Below the pieces are notes generated by a model. It was not told the DNA's origin, did no database searches, and saw nothing but the letters and a program-made list of their open reading frames with translations. Source: Gammaproteobacteria bacterium (GTDB lineage Bacteria; Pseudomonadota; Gammaproteobacteria; Eutrophobiales; Eutrophobiaceae). From it: a DNA stretch of 16,096 nt. The translations under genes were made by a program, and so were the position numbers. Location of the stretch: positions 1-16,096 of the forward strand of contig JACVQI010000022.1 in NCBI GenBank assembly GCA_015661095.1, in the 5' to 3' direction. Positions 1 through 6,713 of this stretch are shown one piece after another. How positions within the stretch are numbered: position 1 is the first letter of the stretch; each line of letters begins with the position of its first letter.

Positions 1-1
1 A

Positions 2-277
2 TGCGATTCCCTGCTGATGGGCGACCAGTGCGGCGCCCATACCTTTCCCTATATCGAGGCAAAAAATTCAACCGCCCAGATCGAGCACGAGGCCACCACC
101 TCCCGTATCAGCGACGACCAGTTGTTCTATTGCCGGCAACGCGGTATCGCGGCGGAGGATGCCGTCAACATGATCGTCAATGGTTTCTGCAAGGCCGTGT
201 TCAAGAAATTACCCATGGAGTTCGCCGTTGAGGCACAGAAACTGCTGGGCATCACCCTGGAAGGGGCAGTAGGGTAA
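2..277 (+). CDS. sufB: SufB, Fe-S cluster assembly scaffold (3' end only)
   Basis: Partial gene: 91 codons are present, open at the left edge, ending in TAA. SufB is the core scaffold subunit of the cytoplasmic SufBCD complex that builds Fe-S clusters. The visible part starts at CDSLLMGDQCGAHTFPY and continues through the IEHEATTSRI, FYCRQRGI, MIVNGFCKAVF and AVEAQKLLGI stretches, which match the conserved C-terminus of SufB closely. The first visible Cys corresponds to the conserved CDS motif Cys that is functionally important in SufB. The C-terminus ends in the usual GAVG-like tail, so the 3' end is intact. sufC follows after a 39-nt gap filled by a short heptamer array. The upstream promoter and any sufR/iscR-type regulator lie outside the window. 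Identification is secure. Confidence 0.96.
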   Translation, partial: CDSLLMGDQCGAHTFPYIEAKNSTAQIEHEATTSRISDDQLFYCRQRGIAAEDAVNMIVNGFCKAVFKKLPMEFAVEAQKLLGITLEGAVG

Positions 278-281
278 CAAC

Positions 282-316
282 AGTTAAAAAGTATTAAAGT
301 TAAAAGTAGAAAGAGA
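282..316. repeat. Short degenerate heptamer array between sufB and sufC
   Basis: AGT cores occur at 282, 290, 298 and 305, with an AG at 312, so the spacing is 8, 8, 7 and 7 bases; the units resemble AGTTAAA. The array fills the whole gap and runs into the purine-rich stretch (AAAGAGA) that must serve as the sufC ribosome binding site. Related arrays lie at 4685-4729 and 11959-12034. The phase slips twice, so on its own this copy would be weak evidence. Confidence 0.55.
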
Positions 317-1072
317 ATGTTGAACATAAATAATCTGCACGTCAGTATTGACAATAAACAGATCCTGAAAGGCCTGAATCTCGCCGTGCAGGCAGGCGAA
401 GTGCACGCCATCATGGGTCCGAATGGTTCCGGCAAAAGCACGCTGGCCGGGGTGCTGGCCGGCCGTGCCGGTTATACTGTCACCGCTGGTTCCGTCACAT
501 ATGACGGACGGGATCTGCTGACCATGGAACCGGAAATCCGGGCGCGCGAAGGGATATTCCTGGCGTTCCAGTATCCGGTGGAAATTCCCGGGGTCAACAA
601 TATCTATCTGCTCAAAGCCGCCCTCAATGCCATACGCGTGCACCGTGGGTTGTCGGAACTCGACGCCGTCGATTTCCTCAGCCTGGTCCGCAACAAGCTG
701 AAACTGATCAAGCTGAAGGAGGATCTGCTGGGCCGCTCCGTGAATGAAGGGTTTTCCGGCGGCGAGAAGAAACGCAATGAGATTTTCCAGATGGCTATCC
801 TGGAACCGCGGCTGGCGATCCTCGATGAAACCGATTCCGGCCTCGATATCGATGCCCTCAAAGTCGTGGCCGATGGCGTCAACAGCCTGCGCGGCGGCGA
901 TAGGGCCATCATCCTGGTGACGCACTACCAGCGCTTGCTGAATTATATCGTTCCTGATTATGTGCATGTGCTCACGGACGGCCGCATCATCAAGTCCGGC
1001 GGCCGTGAACTGGCATTAAAACTCGAAGAGCATGGCTACGACTGGGTGCGCGAGGAGGCGGCGGTGGCATGA
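317..1072 (+). CDS. sufC: SufC, ABC-type ATPase of the SufBCD complex
   Basis: SufC (251 aa) is the cytosolic ABC ATPase that binds SufB and SufD and drives the conformational changes needed for Fe-S cluster assembly. All ABC signatures are present: Walker A GPNGSGKST (34-42, Lys40), the ABC signature FSGGEKKR (146-153), Walker B LAILDETDSGLD with Asp170 and Glu171, and the H-loop His203 in VTHYQRLL. There is no membrane segment, as expected for SufC rather than a transporter ATPase. Length matches the family (about 248-260). The start is the ATG at 317, right after a purine-rich stretch. The stop overlaps the sufD start by ATGA (1069-1072), which points to translational coupling. Identification is secure. 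Confidence 0.97.
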   Translation: MLNINNLHVSIDNKQILKGLNLAVQAGEVHAIMGPNGSGKSTLAGVLAGRAGYTVTAGSVTYDGRDLLTMEPEIRAREGIFLAFQYPVEIPGVNNIYLLKAALNAIRVHRGLSELDAVDFLSLVRNKLKLIKLKEDLLGRSVNEGFSGGEKKRNEIFQMAILEPRLAILDETDSGLDIDALKVVADGVNSLRGGDRAIILVTHYQRLLNYIVPDYVHVLTDGRIIKSGGRELALKLEEHGYDWVREEAAVA

Positions 1073-2397
1073 GCGAAGCAGCCGTCGCCCATTATCTGGA
1101 TCAGTATGCCCGGCTGCCACAGTCAGCGCCGGTCTGGTTAAACGGGATCCGCGCCGCGGCCATCGATCAGTTTCGCCGTACCGGTTTCCCCTCCATGCGC
1201 CAGGAAGACTGGAAGTACACCGATGTCCGGCCCATCATCAAAAGAAATTTTCTGTCGGTTGCCGCCGGTGCGGATGCAGCACGACCGGAACTGCTGGATG
1301 GTTACACCATGCAGGCATGGGATTGCCATGAACTGGTATTCGTGAACGGATCTTGCCGGTCGGCCTACACCCACATCCGTGATCTGGAACAAGGCGTGAT
1401 CCTGCGCTCGCTGGCCGAAGTCTTACGGCATGATGCCACCGGTATCCAGCCGTATTTTGAGCAAGTACACGCAAAGAGCCAGAGCGCTTTCGATAACCTG
1501 AATTCCGCCTTTCTGGCCGAGGGCGCTTATCTGTATGTGCCGGACGGCGTCTGCATTGAAAAACCGATTCATTTGTTATTCCTCGCCGAGCAACGGCCAG
1601 AACCGCTGGTTGGTCATTTTCGTAATCTGCTAGTCCTGGGCAAACAGGCCCGGGCCACGGTCATTGAAACCTACGCCGGCGCTGACAGCGCGGAATACCT
1701 CACCAACACCATCACGGAATATACCGGCGCCGCGAGTGCGCATTTGCGACATTACAAACTGCAACAGGAAAGCCTGCGCGGCTTTCACGTCGGCAGTCTG
1801 CGCGCCACGCTGGGCCGGGATAGTGAACTGGTGTCGCACTCCCTGTCACTGGGTGGGGCTCTGGTCCGAAATAATATCCATGCGGAACTGACTGAAACCG
1901 GGGCGGCGGCGACCTTGAACGGCCTTTACATCGCCGGCGGTAAGCAACATGTCGACAACCATACCTGCGTCGAACACCGGGTTCCGCATACTACCAGCGC
2001 CGGTTTCTATCGCGGTGTTCTGGATGGGAACGCGCGCGGGGTATTTAACGGCAGGGTGGTCGTGCATGCACAGGCCCAGAAAACCGATGCGCAGTTGTCC
2101 AATGCCAATCTGCTGCTGTCCAGCCAGGCTGAGATAGACACCAAGCCGGAGCTGGAGATCTATGCCGATGACGTGAAATGCAGCCATGGCACCACGGTTG
2201 GCCAACTGGATGAAAACATGCTGTTTTATTTGCGCTCCCGGGCCATTGATGAAAAAACCGCCAGGAGCCTGCTTACTTTTGCCTTCGCCGAGGATGTCAT
2301 CAACCGCATTGATTTCAAACCGGTGCGTGAGCGTCTTGAATTATCGGTGGCCGGCAAACTGCCGGATACCGAGTTGATCAGGAATTTCATGGCATGA
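1069..2397 (+). CDS. sufD: SufD, Fe-S cluster assembly scaffold subunit
   Basis: SufD (442 aa) is the SufB paralogue that completes the SufBC2D scaffold and is needed for iron acquisition in that complex. The C-terminal core is recognisable by YADDVKCSHGTTVGQLDE, where Cys371 and His373 form the conserved CSHG motif; the His corresponds to the functional His360 of E. coli SufD by family alignment from memory. The N-terminal RQEDWKYTDVRP stretch and the central beta-helix region (HVDNHTCVEHRVPHTTS) are also typical. Length is usual for the family. It starts inside the sufC stop (ATGA) and its own TGA overlaps the sufS ATG in the same way, so sufC, sufD and sufS are translationally coupled. Identification is secure. 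Confidence 0.96.
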   Translation: MSEAAVAHYLDQYARLPQSAPVWLNGIRAAAIDQFRRTGFPSMRQEDWKYTDVRPIIKRNFLSVAAGADAARPELLDGYTMQAWDCHELVFVNGSCRSAYTHIRDLEQGVILRSLAEVLRHDATGIQPYFEQVHAKSQSAFDNLNSAFLAEGAYLYVPDGVCIEKPIHLLFLAEQRPEPLVGHFRNLLVLGKQARATVIETYAGADSAEYLTNTITEYTGAASAHLRHYKLQQESLRGFHVGSLRATLGRDSELVSHSLSLGGALVRNNIHAELTETGAAATLNGLYIAGGKQHVDNHTCVEHRVPHTTSAGFYRGVLDGNARGVFNGRVVVHAQAQKTDAQLSNANLLLSSQAEIDTKPELEIYADDVKCSHGTTVGQLDENMLFYLRSRAIDEKTARSLLTFAFAEDVINRIDFKPVRERLELSVAGKLPDTELIRNFMA

Positions 2398-3659
2398 CCA
2401 GCAAAGGTACCGCTGCGCGATATCAGGCAGGCCCGCCGGCATTTGATGTTGAGGCAGTCCGCGCGGATTTCCCGATCCTGTCCCGCCAGGTGCATGGCAA
2501 GCCACTGGTTTATCTGGATAACGCCGCTACGTCGCAAAAACCGGCCCAGGTCATTGAAGCCGTCGATCACTACTACCGCCATTACAATGCGAATATCCAT
2601 CGCGGCGTGCATACCCTCAGTGCCGAGGCTACGGCGGCTTATGAGGCGGCGCGGCACAAGGTCAGGGACTTTCTCAATGCCGGCTCCGACAAGGAAATCA
2701 TCTTTGTCAGGGGCGCGACCGAGGCCATCAATCTGGTCGCCCAGACATTCGGGCGGAGTACCTTGAAAGGCGGGGATGAAATCATCATCTCCACCATGGA
2801 GCATCATTCCAATATCGTCCCCTGGCAACTCCTGTGCGAACAAACCGGCGCGGTGCTCAGGGTGATCCCGATTAATGACAAGGGCGAGCTGATCATGGAG
2901 GCCTATGAAAAACTCCTGAGTGAGCGCACCCGCATTGTCTCAATAGTGCATATCTCCAATGCCCTGGGTACCGTTGTCCCGGTTAAAGCCGTGATTGAGA
3001 AGGCGCATCAGCGGGGCGCCGTGGTCCTGGTGGACGGGGCCCAGGCCGTGCCGCATGCGAGCTGCGACGTGCAGGCACTCGATTGTGATTTCTATGTCTT
3101 CTCCAGCCATAAACTGTTTGGCCCCACCGGCGTCGGCGCGCTGTATGGCAAACAGCGGTTGCTGGAACAAATGCCGCCCTATCAGGGTGGTGGCGACATG
3201 ATCAAAATGGTCACCTTCGCCAGAACTGAATATAACGATTTGCCATACAAATTCGAGGCTGGCACGCCGAACATCGCGGGCGCCATCGGTCTGGGCGCGG
3301 CACTGGACTATGTGAACAGGATCGGGCTGGCGGCGATCGCCGGCTATGAACAGGACTTGCTCGCCTATGGCACCGCCGCTTTGCAGGAAGTGCCAGGCTT
3401 GCGGCTGATCGGCACTGCCCCGGACAAGGCCAGTATTCTGTCATTTGTGCTGGATGGTATTCATCCGCACGATATCGGTACCATTCTCGATCATGAAGGG
3501 GTGGCGATCCGGACCGGACATCACTGTGCCATGCCGGTGATGGACTTTTTCCGGGTGCCGGCCACGGCCCGTGCCTCGCTGGCCTTTTATAACACGCACG
3601 CCGAGATCGATACTCTGGTAAGGGCTGTATTCAACGCCAGAAAAATATTTGCCAAATAG
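2394..3659 (+). CDS. sufS: SufS, group II cysteine desulfurase
   Basis: SufS (421 aa) is a PLP enzyme that removes sulfur from cysteine, giving alanine and an enzyme persulfide, and supplies sulfur to SufBCD. The PLP-binding lysine is Lys240 in VFSSHKLFGPTG. The catalytic cysteine is Cys378 in RTGHHCAMP, the short-loop arrangement of group II enzymes rather than that of IscS. EHHSNIVPW and DGAQAVPH are further family motifs. The ATG at 2394 overlaps the sufD stop by ATGA. No sufE is visible; the SufU-type gene lies next downstream, and SufS-SufU pairs are well known from Firmicutes, where SufU takes the persulfide sulfur. Identification is secure. Confidence 0.97.
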   Translation: MTSKGTAARYQAGPPAFDVEAVRADFPILSRQVHGKPLVYLDNAATSQKPAQVIEAVDHYYRHYNANIHRGVHTLSAEATAAYEAARHKVRDFLNAGSDKEIIFVRGATEAINLVAQTFGRSTLKGGDEIIISTMEHHSNIVPWQLLCEQTGAVLRVIPINDKGELIMEAYEKLLSERTRIVSIVHISNALGTVVPVKAVIEKAHQRGAVVLVDGAQAVPHASCDVQALDCDFYVFSSHKLFGPTGVGALYGKQRLLEQMPPYQGGGDMIKMVTFARTEYNDLPYKFEAGTPNIAGAIGLGAALDYVNRIGLAAIAGYEQDLLAYGTAALQEVPGLRLIGTAPDKASILSFVLDGIHPHDIGTILDHEGVAIRTGHHCAMPVMDFFRVPATARASLAFYNTHAEIDTLVRAVFNARKIFAK

Positions 3660-3675
3660 CCAGTGAAACTTCGTG

Positions 3676-4125
3676 ATGTTTGATTTAAAAGATTTATACC
3701 AGGAAGTAATCGTCGATCATAACCGCAGCCCGCGTAATTTCGGCAAGCTGGCCGGTGCCGATCGTATGCTGGAGGGTTTCAATCCGCTGTGCGGTGACCG
3801 CTTGACGCTATACCTGAAGCTCGCTGACGGCCGCATCGCCGATATCAGTTTCGACGGCACCGGTTGCGCCATTTCCATTGCCTCGGCGTCGCTGATGACT
3901 GATGCCATGAAGGGCAAAACCACTGCCGAGGCGGAAACCATATTTAATCAGTTCCATGAACTGGTTACCGCAACCAGGGCAGATCCCGACCTTGAAAAGT
4001 TCGGAAAACTGGCGGCGTTGGCCGGTGTCAGGGAGTATCCGACCAGGGTCAAGTGCGCGACCCTGTGCTGGCATACCCTGCATACGGCGCTGACCAGCGA
4101 TCAAACGACGGTGACGACAGAATGA
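3676..4125 (+). CDS. sufU: SufU-type sulfur-transfer/scaffold protein
   Basis: IscU/SufU-fold protein of 149 aa, starting at the ATG at 3676; a GTG three bases earlier is less likely. Metal/sulfur ligands are visible as Cys39 and Asp41 (LCGDRL), Cys64 (GTGCAIS) and Cys127 (RVKCATL). Three points favour SufU over IscU: the gap between the second and third Cys is 63 residues instead of the about 43 of IscU, the LPPVK motif is absent, and Lys126 stands where IscU has the His next to the last Cys. SufU proteins bind zinc and accept sulfur from SufS. It directly follows sufS (16-nt gap) and its TGA overlaps the sufT ATG (ATGA). An extra Cys131 follows the last ligand. Whether it acts as sulfur shuttle or scaffold cannot be read from sequence. 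Confidence 0.9.
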   Translation: MFDLKDLYQEVIVDHNRSPRNFGKLAGADRMLEGFNPLCGDRLTLYLKLADGRIADISFDGTGCAISIASASLMTDAMKGKTTAEAETIFNQFHELVTATRADPDLEKFGKLAALAGVREYPTRVKCATLCWHTLHTALTSDQTTVTTE

Positions 4126-4682
4126 CGATGCGTGAGCATGAGCCGATCATTCTCGTCAGAGATTGCGATGCCATTCTCATCCCGTATGGCACGCCGATAA
4201 AGCTGCAAAAAGACAGCGTGGTGTACATCACGCAATCGCTGGGCGGCAACTATACCGTGAATATCAACGGCAATCTGGCCCAGATAAGCAGCAGTGATGC
4301 GGATACCCTGGGCATTGCGGTAGCGGAACGTATCATAAGCAGCGCCGATACGACGCTGGCGGACGGTTCCCTGGATGAAGCAATCGTTTGGCAGGAATTG
4401 CGCACCTGCTATGACCCGGAAATCCCCTACAACATCGTCGACCTTGGCCTCGTCTATGATTGCCGGATCAGTAAACTGAATGAAGGTGGTCATAAAGTTG
4501 AAATTGTTATGACCCTGACCGCGCCCGGCTGCGGCATGGGGGAATTTCTCGCCGCTGATGTCCGCAACAAAATCCAGGCGATTCCCGGCGTCACGGAGGT
4601 TAACGTGGAATTGACCTTTGATCCGCCCTGGAACCAGGACAAGATGACAGAGTCTGTGCGCCTGGAATTGGGTATGTTTTAA
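4122..4682 (+). CDS. sufT: SufT, MIP18/DUF59-family Fe-S maturation protein
   Basis: SufT (186 aa) is an accessory Fe-S maturation factor of the MIP18/PaaD-like DUF59 family. The DUF59 domain covers about residues 85-180, with the Asp98-Pro99-Glu100 motif in CYDPEIPYNIVDLGL and the conserved Cys137 in TAPGCGMGEFLA. The N-terminal region (about 5-75, LVRDCDAILIPYGTPI onward) is the extra domain found in the long SufT form of SUF operons. I use the ATG at 4122, which overlaps the sufU stop as ATGA; an in-frame start at 4053 would add 23 residues that only read through the end of sufU. A heptamer array follows before the Rieske gene. The exact biochemical role of SufT is not settled; loss phenotypes in other bacteria suggest help under high Fe-S demand. 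Confidence 0.93.
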   Translation: MTMREHEPIILVRDCDAILIPYGTPIKLQKDSVVYITQSLGGNYTVNINGNLAQISSSDADTLGIAVAERIISSADTTLADGSLDEAIVWQELRTCYDPEIPYNIVDLGLVYDCRISKLNEGGHKVEIVMTLTAPGCGMGEFLAADVRNKIQAIPGVTEVNVELTFDPPWNQDKMTESVRLELGMF

Positions 4683-4684
4683 TT

Positions 4685-4729
4685 AGCTATAAGCCATAAG
4701 CTACAAGTTACAAGCAACCCGCTATAAGC
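4685..4729. repeat. Heptamer array between sufT and the Rieske gene
   Basis: Seven consecutive AGC/AGT/CGC cores sit at 4685, 4692, 4699, 4706, 4713, 4720 and 4727, exactly 7 bases apart; the unit resembles AGCTATA with substitutions. It starts two bases after the sufT stop and ends 19 bases before the Rieske ATG. No clear hairpin or start-linked Shine-Dalgarno is apparent inside it. Confidence 0.75.
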
Positions 4730-4748
4730 GATCCCGGGTATTATCAGA

Positions 4749-5120
4749 ATGTCAGAATGGGTTGATGTCGGCACTCTTGATGAATTACGGCCGGGCACTG
4801 TCCGTGTTGTTGATATCCATAATGAGGAGGTTGCGGTCTTTAATCTGGATGGCGAGTTTTTCGCCATCAGGAATTTCTGCACACACGATGGTTCTCCGCT
4901 GGTACTCCCGGAACTGGATTCTGCTGACCAGATCGCTGACGGCAAAATAACCTGCCCGCATCACGGCGCCAAATTTTGCATCAGGACTGGCGCCGCCCTG
5001 TCGCCACCGGCCTATGAAGACACGCCGACATTTCCGGTGCGGGAGATAAACGGTATTGTGCAGGTGCGGGCAATCAGCGCCTGGTTGCTGCAAGGTACGG
5101 AAATCACGCCTGACACCTGA
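4749..5120 (+). CDS. Small Rieske [2Fe-2S] ferredoxin at the end of the SUF operon
   Basis: A 123-aa stand-alone Rieske-domain protein. The [2Fe-2S] ligands are Cys44 and His46 in FCTHDG, and Cys69 and His72 in CPHHGAKF. The distance between the two ligand boxes is 22 residues (His46 to Cys69), longer than the about 16 of dioxygenase ferredoxins such as T4moC/BphF; the extra residues are acidic (LPELDSADQIADG). There is no membrane segment or export signal, so it is a soluble cytoplasmic protein. It lies 66 nt after sufT, in the same direction and with no promoter visible between them, so it probably belongs to the SUF transcript. No oxygenase gene is nearby, which argues for a redox role linked to Fe-S assembly, or simply a client protein. 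The partner is unknown. Confidence 0.9.
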   Translation: MSEWVDVGTLDELRPGTVRVVDIHNEEVAVFNLDGEFFAIRNFCTHDGSPLVLPELDSADQIADGKITCPHHGAKFCIRTGAALSPPAYEDTPTFPVREINGIVQVRAISAWLLQGTEITPDT

Positions 5121-5139
5121 CCGCGAAATGGCTTATAAT
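5110..5139 (+). promoter_or_regulatory. Sigma70-like promoter for ndk
   Basis: CTGACA at 5110-5115 and a perfect TATAAT at 5134-5139 are separated by 18 bases. The -35 box lies inside the last codons of the Rieske gene. Transcription would start near 5146, about 37 nt ahead of the ndk ATG. This makes the ndk-rlmN-pilW-rodZ block a separate transcription unit from the SUF operon, or one with its own second promoter. No operator was recognised. Confidence 0.65.
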
Positions 5140-5182
5140 CGCGCCGCCCAGGCTTGCCAGCCATTAACGGAGTAGTTAATCA

Positions 5183-5623
5183 ATGTCACAAGAACGAACA
5201 CTATCGATCATCAAGCCCGATGCCGTGGCGAAAAACGTCATCGGTGAAATCTATTCGCGCTTTGAAAAGGGCGGACTGAAAATCGTCGCCGCCAGGATGC
5301 TGCGCCTGACCAGGGAACAGGCCGCGAAATTTTATGCGGTACACAGCCACCGCCCGTTTTATCGAGAACTGATTGATTTCATGACTTCCGGACCGGTACT
5401 GGTGCAGGTTCTGGAAGGCGACAATGCGGTTTTACGCAACCGTGACCTGATGGGGGCCACCTTCCCGAAGAATGCCGCTCCCGGAACGATCCGGGCGGAT
5501 TTTTGCGACGTGAACGGCGACCAGGGGGAGAATGCCGTACACGGTTCGGACAGCCTGGAAAATGCTGAAATCGAAATCAAGTTATTTTTCAAACTCGAGG
5601 AAATCTGTGCTCGAACCAGATAA
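5183..5623 (+). CDS. ndk: Nucleoside diphosphate kinase
   Basis: Ndk (146 aa) transfers the gamma phosphate from one NTP to another NDP through a phosphohistidine and balances nucleotide pools. The start is the ATG at 5183 with GGAG at 5168-5171. SIIKPDAVAKNVIG is the conserved N-terminus with the ATP-binding Lys; the catalytic His is His120 in NAVHGSD, and GTIRADF is the nucleotide-binding segment. The catalytic His is three positions later than the usual 117 because of a three-residue insertion in DVNGDQGEN, just before the active site. GATFP also replaces the usual GATNP. The 3' end overlaps the rlmN start by 17 nt. The kinase assignment is secure; the effect of the insertion is not known. 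Confidence 0.95.
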   Translation: MSQERTLSIIKPDAVAKNVIGEIYSRFEKGGLKIVAARMLRLTREQAAKFYAVHSHRPFYRELIDFMTSGPVLVQVLEGDNAVLRNRDLMGATFPKNAAPGTIRADFCDVNGDQGENAVHGSDSLENAEIEIKLFFKLEEICARTR

Positions 5624-6713
5624 TGACCAGGTAAACTTCTTCGAATTGAATCAGGCTGCCATGCGGGAATATTTCACCGGCATGGCGGAGTCGCCCTTCC
5701 GCGCGGCGCAGATCATGAAGTGGATGTACCACAGCGGCGTTACCAATGTGGACGGCATGACCAATCTGAGCAAAGTCTTGCGTCAACAACTGAAACAAAC
5801 CATCCGCTTTGATCTGCCCGAGATCGTGACTGAACAAATCTCCACGGATGGCACCATAAAGTGGTTGCTGCGTGTAGACGACAGGAATTGCATTGAGAGT
5901 GTGTTTATCCCGGAGCCGGACCGCGGTACGCTGTGCATCTCCTCGCAGGTGGGGTGCGCGCTGGATTGCAGCTTTTGCGCGACCGGCAAGCAGGGCTTCA
6001 ACCGCAACCTGAGTGTGGCGGAGATCATCGGTCAACTGTGGCTGGCAAATCAGCGGCTCGGCTATTTCGAGGGCGAACGCCGGCGCATCATCACCAATGT
6101 GGTCATGATGGGTATGGGTGAACCGTTGTTGAATTTTGACAATGTCCTCGCTGCTATTGAATTGATGACCGATGATTTGGGTTTTAATCTGGCGCGCAAG
6201 CGGGTGACCCTGAGCACCTCCGGCGTGGTGCCGGGTATCTACAAACTGGCGGCAGCAAGTAACATCAGTCTGGCGATCTCACTGCACGCTCCCACCGACG
6301 CATTGCGGGATATCCTGGTGCCGATCAACCGCAAATACCCCATCCGGGAATTGATGGCGGCCTGTAAAAATTACGCGGAACAACATAGGGGCGATTCGAT
6401 TACTTTCGAATATGTCATGTTACAGGACGTCAATGACAGTGCCGAGATGGCCCGGCAGTTATGCGCCTGCCTCAGGGGGATCCCGGCGAAGATCAACCTG
6501 ATTCCGTTTAATCCCTTCCCCGGGTCGGGCTATACTCGTCCGGCCATGGTCACAATTGACCGATTCCGTGATATTCTGATCGACGCCGGCTATATCACTA
6601 TCACGCGTAAAACCAGAGGCGATGATATTGATGCGGCTTGCGGTCAACTCGTTGGGCAGGTGCTGCCGCGCGCTCAACGGTTACAGAAGCAATTGCTGGA
6701 AAACAGGGTATGA
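5607..6713 (+). CDS. rlmN: RlmN, dual-specificity 23S rRNA/tRNA adenine-C2 methyltransferase
   Basis: RlmN is a radical-SAM enzyme that methylates C2 of A2503 in 23S rRNA and A37 of some tRNAs. I choose the GTG at 5607, preceded by GAGG (5597-5600) at 6 nt; this gives 368 aa, the usual length. Upstream ATG codons in frame lie inside ndk. The radical-SAM cluster motif CALDCSFC supplies Cys117, Cys121 and Cys124. The methyl-carrying Cys is Cys345 in DAACGQL. GMGEPLLN, TLSTSGVVPG and SLHAPTD are other family motifs. It overlaps ndk by 17 nt at its start, and its stop overlaps the next gene as ATGA, so the three genes are coupled. As a [4Fe-4S] enzyme it is a client of Fe-S assembly. Identification is secure. 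Confidence 0.95.
   Translation: MLEPDNDQVNFFELNQAAMREYFTGMAESPFRAAQIMKWMYHSGVTNVDGMTNLSKVLRQQLKQTIRFDLPEIVTEQISTDGTIKWLLRVDDRNCIESVFIPEPDRGTLCISSQVGCALDCSFCATGKQGFNRNLSVAEIIGQLWLANQRLGYFEGERRRIITNVVMMGMGEPLLNFDNVLAAIELMTDDLGFNLARKRVTLSTSGVVPGIYKLAAASNISLAISLHAPTDALRDILVPINRKYPIRELMAACKNYAEQHRGDSITFEYVMLQDVNDSAEMARQLCACLRGIPAKINLIPFNPFPGSGYTRPAMVTIDRFRDILIDAGYITITRKTRGDDIDAACGQLVGQVLPRAQRLQKQLLENRV

Noticed and set aside
284..967. Long open frame (227 codons) on the - strand opposite sufC
   Set aside because: It is fully antisense to a secure SufC with every ABC motif intact; the translation shows no family motif and looks like a composition artefact.
2226..2843. 205-codon open frame on the - strand across the sufD-sufS junction
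   Set aside because: Lies over two secure, coupled genes and has no recognisable motif.
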